64,000 nucleotides of DNA, taken from Cephalotus follicularis. Lineage: Eukaryota > Streptophyta > Magnoliopsida > Oxalidales > Cephalotaceae. Within the stretch, counting starts at the first letter, position 1. The number at the start of each line of letters is the position of its first letter. The stretch lies in contig BDDD01005830.1 in NCBI GenBank assembly GCA_001972305.1, positions 1-64,000 on the forward strand. The letters are read 5' to 3'. Shown here in pieces: positions 58,601 to 64,000 of the stretch. Both the position numbers and the translations under genes were made by a program. The notes below the pieces were generated by a model. The model was given only the letters and a program-made list of their open reading frames with translations, did not search any database and was not told the origin of the DNA.

Positions 58601-61600
58601 TTGTGGATGGTGTTCCAGCAATTAATACTCTTCTATGCTTATGCAGGAGAAATGATCGTAGGGCCTCGAAAAACCTTATTTATGGATGAGATATCTACTG
58701 GACTTGATAGCTCCACCACGTACCAAATTGTGAAATGTGTAAAGAACTTTGTTCATCTAATGGAGGCAACTGTCCTGATGGCTCTTCTTCAGCCTGCACC
58801 TGAGACATTTGAATTATTTGATGATCTGATGCTATTAGCAGAAGGTCATGTGGTATATCATGGCCCTCGAGCTGAAGTGTTAGAGTTCTTTGAGTCATTA
58901 GGCTTTCAACTGCCACCACGTAAGGGGGTTGCAGATTTTCTTCAAGAGGTATTTATGTCAAAGATTGTTCTGTCCTTTGATATTTTTTAGATGCTTGCCT
59001 AACTTAATTTTTTGCCAGGTGACTTCCAAAAAAGATCAAGCTCAGTATTGGGCTGATCCATCGAGACCATATGAGTTCATTCCCGTATCAGAAATAGCAA
59101 AAGAATTTCAAAATTCCAAATTTGGTAGATCTGTGGAGTCAATGCTTCATGTTCCGTTTGATAAATCCAACGATCATCCTTCAGCTTTGTCTAAGACAAA
59201 GTTTGCTGTATCAAAATGGGAGCTATTCAAAACATGTTTGGCAAGAGAAGTGCTGTTGATGTGTAGGCATCGGTTTCTTTATATTTTTAGGACATGCCAG
59301 GTAAGTTTTTGATGCTTTTATCATTTTCCATTTTTAATTACAGATGACATAATTGAATATGTTTAAAATGCCCTTATCTATGTTATCTTTTACATAATTT
59401 AAGATTTACTATATAATGGACAATCATAATGAGTTTCATACTTACATTGGGAATTGAAGTGTTGTTAACCAGTAAATATATGTGTTATAACTCTTTATTC
59501 ACTTCAAAATCTTTCTCTTTATTTCTAATGTCTCATGTTTGCAACATATATTAAAGGTTGCATTTGTTGGGTTTGTTACATGCACAATGTTCTTACGAAC
59601 AAGGCAACACCCCAAAGATGAGACAAATGGCAACCTCTATCTCTCTTGCCTATTATTAGGGCTGGTGCATATGATGTTTAATGGATTTTCTGAGCTGCCG
59701 ATTATGATAACTCGACTCCCAGTATTTTACAAGCAACGTGATAATAACTTTCATCCTGCATGGGCCTGGTCTATTGCCAGCTGGATATTACGGGTACCTT
59801 ATTCCGTTATTGAAGCTGTTGTCTGGTCTTGTGTTGTGTACTATACTGTTGGCTTTGCTCCTGCGGCTGGGAGGTATCCATGTTTCCTTTCGGATGATTA
59901 TATAATATTTCGGAATTTCTTTATACTCATTTTATTTCTTCATGTATCAGGTTTTTCCGATTTATGTTCTTACTCTTTTCTGTTCACCAAATGGCATTGG
60001 GTCTCTTCCGAATGATGGCTTCAATTGCACGAGATATGGTCATTGCAAGTACATTTGGATCAGCTGCCCTCTTAGTTATATTCTTGTTGGGTGGATTTAT
60101 CATTCCAAAAGGTAGGTTGGATTAGTTTTTTTTTTTGGTTCAAAGTTTAGTGAGCTTTGTTTTTTACATTATGAGACAAATTATCATCATCGATTTGCTT
60201 CTTGTATTTATAGGAATGATTAAACCTTGGTGGGTTTGGGCTTTTTGGTTGTCACCACTATCCTATGGCCAACGTGCTATTTCTGTCAATGAATTTTCTG
60301 CCACAAGGTGGATGGAGGTTTGTTCATAAATACAGTCCTTTTGGTTTTTAATTGCTTGATTTAGTCTATCATGATTTAAAACATCTTGCAGAAATCTTCA
60401 TTTGGGAACAACACGGTTGGGTATAACGTTCTCCATTCACATAGTTTACCTGATGGTGACTATTGGTATTGGCTTGGAGTTGGTGTTTTATTACTTTATG
60501 CTTTGCTCTTCAATTGCCTTGTGACTGTGGCATTGTCCTACCTTAATCGTAAGTTAAATAATGAAAAAGTTTTGTCTTTGTCAATCCTTTAGTCTATTAG
60601 AGTTCATGTCTGTCTGTTTGTTTTTTGTTTTTTTTTTTGCTTGGATAAATTTTATCCGAGTAAATATAAGCTGCAATGTTATATCTTGTGTGTTCATTTA
60701 TCACAGCTCTAAGGAAATCCCAGACAGTGATTCCAGTTGATGACGCAGAAGGAAGTTCTGTTTCACGTAATGGTCAGCCAATTATAATTTATGCATGATT
60801 AAATTGTAAATTAGGCATTTCTAAATTGTTTGGTTGGGCGATCTTAAGTTGTCAGTAATAATTTGTTGTACATCACCTGATTATGCAGCGATCAATCAGG
60901 AGTTAAGTCCAGAACCTCCTCGGGAAGGCAGTGAAAATAAGGGAATGATTTTGCCATTTCAACCTTTAACCATGACTTTCCATAACGTCAATTACTTCGT
61001 AGATATGCCTAAGGTGAATAGTGAACTCAGTTATTTTTTGCCCCCCATCCCCTTCATTAAATATGATTTAATTTTGCCTGATCTTTGTTATTTTCCTTTT
61101 GCGATTCTTAGGAGATGAAATCGAAAGGTATTTCGGAGAAGAGGTTGCAACTCTTGTCAAATGTGAGTGGAGTGTTCTCACCTGGTGTTCTTACTGCATT
61201 AGTTGGATCAAGCGGGGCAGGAAAGACCACTTTGATGGATGTGCTTGCCGGTAGAAAAACTGGTGGGTACATAGAAGGGGATATTAAGATTTCAGGCTAC
61301 CCAAAAGAGCAACGCACATTTGCAAGAATTTCAGGATATGTTGAGCAAAATGATATACATTCTCCTCAGGTGACAGTTGAGGAGTCTCTCTGGTTTTCTG
61401 CCAATCTTCGTCTACCAAAGGAAGTGAGCAAAGATCAAAGACGCGTGAGTGGCATAACAGTTTTAATAATTGTGTTTGTTGAGATGTTTCTCTGTATTAT
61501 TGACATTGTTTTACAAAATATGCCACAGGAATTTGTTGAAGAAGTAATGAGATTAGTAGAGCTTGATACTCTAAGGCATGCCTTGGTTGGTTTGCCAGGT

Positions 61601-63903
61601 AGCAGTGGCTTATCAACAGAGCAGAGAAAACGTTTAACTATTGCAGTGGAGCTTGTTGCAAATCCTTCCATTATATTTATGGATGAACCTACATCTGGAC
61701 TTGATGCACGAGCTGCAGCAATTGTTATGCGAACTGTTCGCAATACTGTTGACACTGGAAGAACAGTAGTTTGCACTATACATCAACCAAGCATTGATAT
61801 ATTTGAAGCATTTGATGAGGTTTGTAAAATTATAGATTTGCATTCTATTGACAAATTGTTCAAGAGCTATACCTGGTACTTATTTTCTTTTCAAGTGATC
61901 TTTTCATCATTGATTTACAGTTACTTCTTATGAAACGAGGTGGGCGTGTTATATACGGAGGGAAGCTTGGTGTTCACTCACAGATTATGATAAACTACTT
62001 TGAGGTGACATTGCAAGTACTTATTTGATTTTTAAAATTATGGATGAGAAGTTTGTCATCATTTTTGTTATTTGAGGGCAGGGAATTAGTGGAGTTGCCC
62101 GGATTCCCAATAATTACAATCCGGCTACTTGGATGCTTGAGGTTACTACACCTGGTGTTGAAGAAAGAATCGGGGCAGACTTCGCGCAGATATATAGAAA
62201 TTCCGAGCAATATAGGTGATCCAATCTGTGTCATGTTACTTGTGCGAGAAAGATATTTGCCCATGTCCTGTCTTGTTTAGTCCTTTGATTCTTACACACC
62301 AAGCACACGCACACGTGTGCATATATTTCTATACATATTGTTGATATTTATAAATGAATGTTTTCATATTGATATAGGGAAGTGGAAGCTTCCATCAAGC
62401 ATTTGAGTACCCCTCTCGCTGGCTCAGAACCTTTAAAGTTTGCTTCCACATATGCACAAAATAATTTGACTCAATTTTGGACTTGCCTTTGGAAACAAAA
62501 TCTTGTATATTGGAGAAGCCCACAGTACAATGCCATGAGGTTGGTCTTTACTACGATCAGCGCAGTAATATTTGGCACAGTTTTTTGGAATGTTGGTTTG
62601 CGAAGGTAAAGTGTCTCTGTTTGATCATCTTCTACATTTGAATTGGCTTTGCTGAAATTGTCTGTGTTCACTTCAATTTTGTTTTAAAAGGTGTTAAACA
62701 TCTTAAAACATGTTGTATAGGGACTCAACTAATGCTTTGCTAATGGTTATGGGAGCTCTATATGCTGCATGCTTGTTTTTAGGGGTCAATAATGCCTCCT
62801 CTGTACAGCCAATTGTTTCGATTGAAAGGACAGTATTTTATAGGGAGAAAGCAGCAGGAATGTACTCTCCGTTATCTTATGCAGCAGCGCAGGTATCCAT
62901 GATTATTGTAAGGAAATTTAGAAAATTTATAGCTATTGTGGAAAGGATAGGTGATGGATCTCTCAATTTTCTGGTTAACAGGGTCTTGTGGAGCTCCCTT
63001 ACATTGCTGTGCAAACAATTATATATGGTGTCATCACTTATTTCATGATTCACTTAGAAAGGACAGTCAGTAAGAATACTAAGTTCTCCACTCGTTTTTT
63101 AGGAATATTTTCTTCTCTTCCTTTCATCAATTGTGATATTTTCGAAGCATTTCTTATGCATATGTGCTAAGCAGGATTTTATTTTTTAAAATCATTAATT
63201 TGGATCTATCGCTTTCGCATATATTGCAGGAAAATTTTTTCTCTATCTTGTGTTTATGTTCCTCACTTTCACCTACTTCACCTATTATGGCATGATGGCT
63301 GTTGGACTCACACCAACTCAACAAATGGCTGCTGTCATATCTTCAGCATTTTACTCTCTATGGAATCTTCTATCAGGCTTTCTTGTTTCGAAACCAGTAA
63401 GTAATTTATTTCATGCTTGCTAACAAATCAATGTCTTAATGCTCAACTTACTTTCTCTCTTTGTAACACTTAGAAACAAACTATTGAACTTAGTTCAAAA
63501 AAAAGAAAAAAGAAACAAACTATTGTAAATATATGATACAGTATAATATACTTATCGGTGCTGTTAACCAGGGCATATTATAGGGCCTTTTTCAAATGAA
63601 GTTACATTTCTGGTTTTTCTATTCATAACATTTCAGAGTATTCCTGGATGGTGGATCTGGTTTTACTACATCTGCCCTGTTGCATGGACTCTGCGTGGTA
63701 TTATCACCTCTCAGCTTGGTGATGTGGAAACGAAGATAGTGGGAATTGGGTTTGAAGGCACTGTGAAAGAATATTTGGAAGTTCAACTTGGATATGGTCC
63801 TGGCATGATTGGAGTTTCAGCAGTAGTGCTTATTGGCTTTAGTCTCTTCTTCTTCGGTATATTAGCCATCTCGGTCAAAGTCCTCAACTTCCAGAGAAGA
63901 TGA
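55671..63903 (+). CDS. ABCG31: Full-size ABCG/PDR transporter, ABCG31 (PDR3) type
   Basis: 24 exons: 55671-56008, 56292-56412, 56603-56691, 56942-57026, 57691-57853, 57944-58020, 58103-58247, 58647-58948, 59019-59300, 59557-59873, 59951-60111, 60214-60317, 60392-60548, 60707-60772, 60889-61013, 61112-61444, 61529-61819, 61921-62004, 62082-62215, 62378-62605, 62721-62892, 62982-63069, 63230-63396, 63637-63903. Phases all match and yield 1,431 aa with no lesion. Layout is NBD1-TMD1-NBD2-TMD2. NBD1: Walker [10 protein letters not shown] (exon 4), signature VSGGQRKR (exon 7), Walker B LFMDE (exon 8). NBD2: GSSGAGKTT (exon 16), LSTEQRKR and IIFMDE (exon 17). Membrane segments lie in exons 10-13 and 20-24. 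Such pumps sit in the plasma membrane; the Arabidopsis relative is linked to pollen-coat lipids and abscisic acid. The start [12 protein letters not shown] matches the family. Partial copies lie upstream at 44945-51635. Confidence 0.96.
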
Positions 63904-64000
63904 GCCATATATTACTGCTAGTGGATCACCATATCAACATAATGAAAGATGGTTTCATGCATAAGCGATTTCAAAGTCAGAATCAAAGGCATTGCGAAGT
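63904..64000 (+). other. ABCG31 3' flank
   Basis: Start of the 3' untranslated region; nothing further visible before the window ends. Confidence 0.6.

Noticed and set aside
1-64000. CRISPR arrays, bacterial operons, tRNA or rRNA genes
   Set aside because: The window is plant nuclear DNA. The only regular repeats are satellite or tandem duplications, and no tRNA- or rRNA-like sequence was recognised.

Overview
The window is nuclear DNA from a eudicot plant. The genes are intron-rich with GT-AG introns, the intergenic DNA is AT-rich, and the proteins belong to plant families: a VLN1-type villin, non-specific phospholipase C, an AMT1 ammonium transporter, DDB2 with an N-terminal zinc knuckle, and a full-size ABCG31/PDR3-type transporter. 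Satellite, Copia and LTR-like sequences are typical of plant chromosome arms. The species cannot be fixed from the sequence. Exon boundaries were placed by eye from splice consensus, reading-frame phase and remembered family resemblance. No search was run.

Layout. 1-2826: a 163-bp satellite of about 17 monomers, with part of it in a five-monomer higher-order pattern. 2827-4050: LTR-like and AT-rich DNA. 4060-20530 (+): a 22-coding-exon villin gene of the VLN1 type. It carries a one-base frameshift in exon 6 and a nonsense codon in exon 14, and a complete 4.94-kb Copia element (125-bp LTRs, 5-bp target duplication) sits in intron 19. 20531-26190: gene-free, with LTR-retrotransposon-like remnants, a minisatellite and a CG-rich repeated-motif cluster. 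26274-30524 (+): a three-exon NPC1-type phospholipase C with an in-frame stop next to the DEHGG motif. Its second intron holds a diverged copy of the DNA lying upstream of the next gene. 32582-33907 (+): an intact, intronless AMT1-type ammonium transporter with a short N-terminus. 34891-37323 (-): a five-exon C3HC4 RING protein of the AIRP2 type, arranged head-to-head with DDB2 at 39243-43603 (+), which has 11 exons and is intact.

44945-53046 is a rearranged scrap-yard. It holds a direct partial copy of the ABCG31 gene that has lost its second nucleotide-binding domain, an IQD-type gene fragment and a GC-rich insert within that copy, an inverted partial ABCG31 copy, a 243-bp inverted repeat built from the tail of a PRISE-type (progesterone 5-beta-reductase/iridoid-synthase family) gene, and a 228-bp copy of DDB2 intron 10. 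55671-63903 (+): the intact 24-exon ABCG31-type transporter, probably the source locus of the broken copies.

The genes do not form one pathway. They are independent housekeeping or stress functions: actin bundling, lipid signalling, ammonium uptake, ubiquitin ligation, UV-damage recognition and export at the plasma membrane. The RING-DDB2 pair and the villin/ABCG31 pair look like remnants of conserved gene order: from memory, the Arabidopsis relatives lie close together on chromosomes 5 and 2. The most unusual parts are the foldback and chimeric structures at 44.9-53.0 kb, which could produce double-stranded RNA against the intact ABCG31 gene or PRISE-family genes, and the disabling mutations in two otherwise well-preserved genes.
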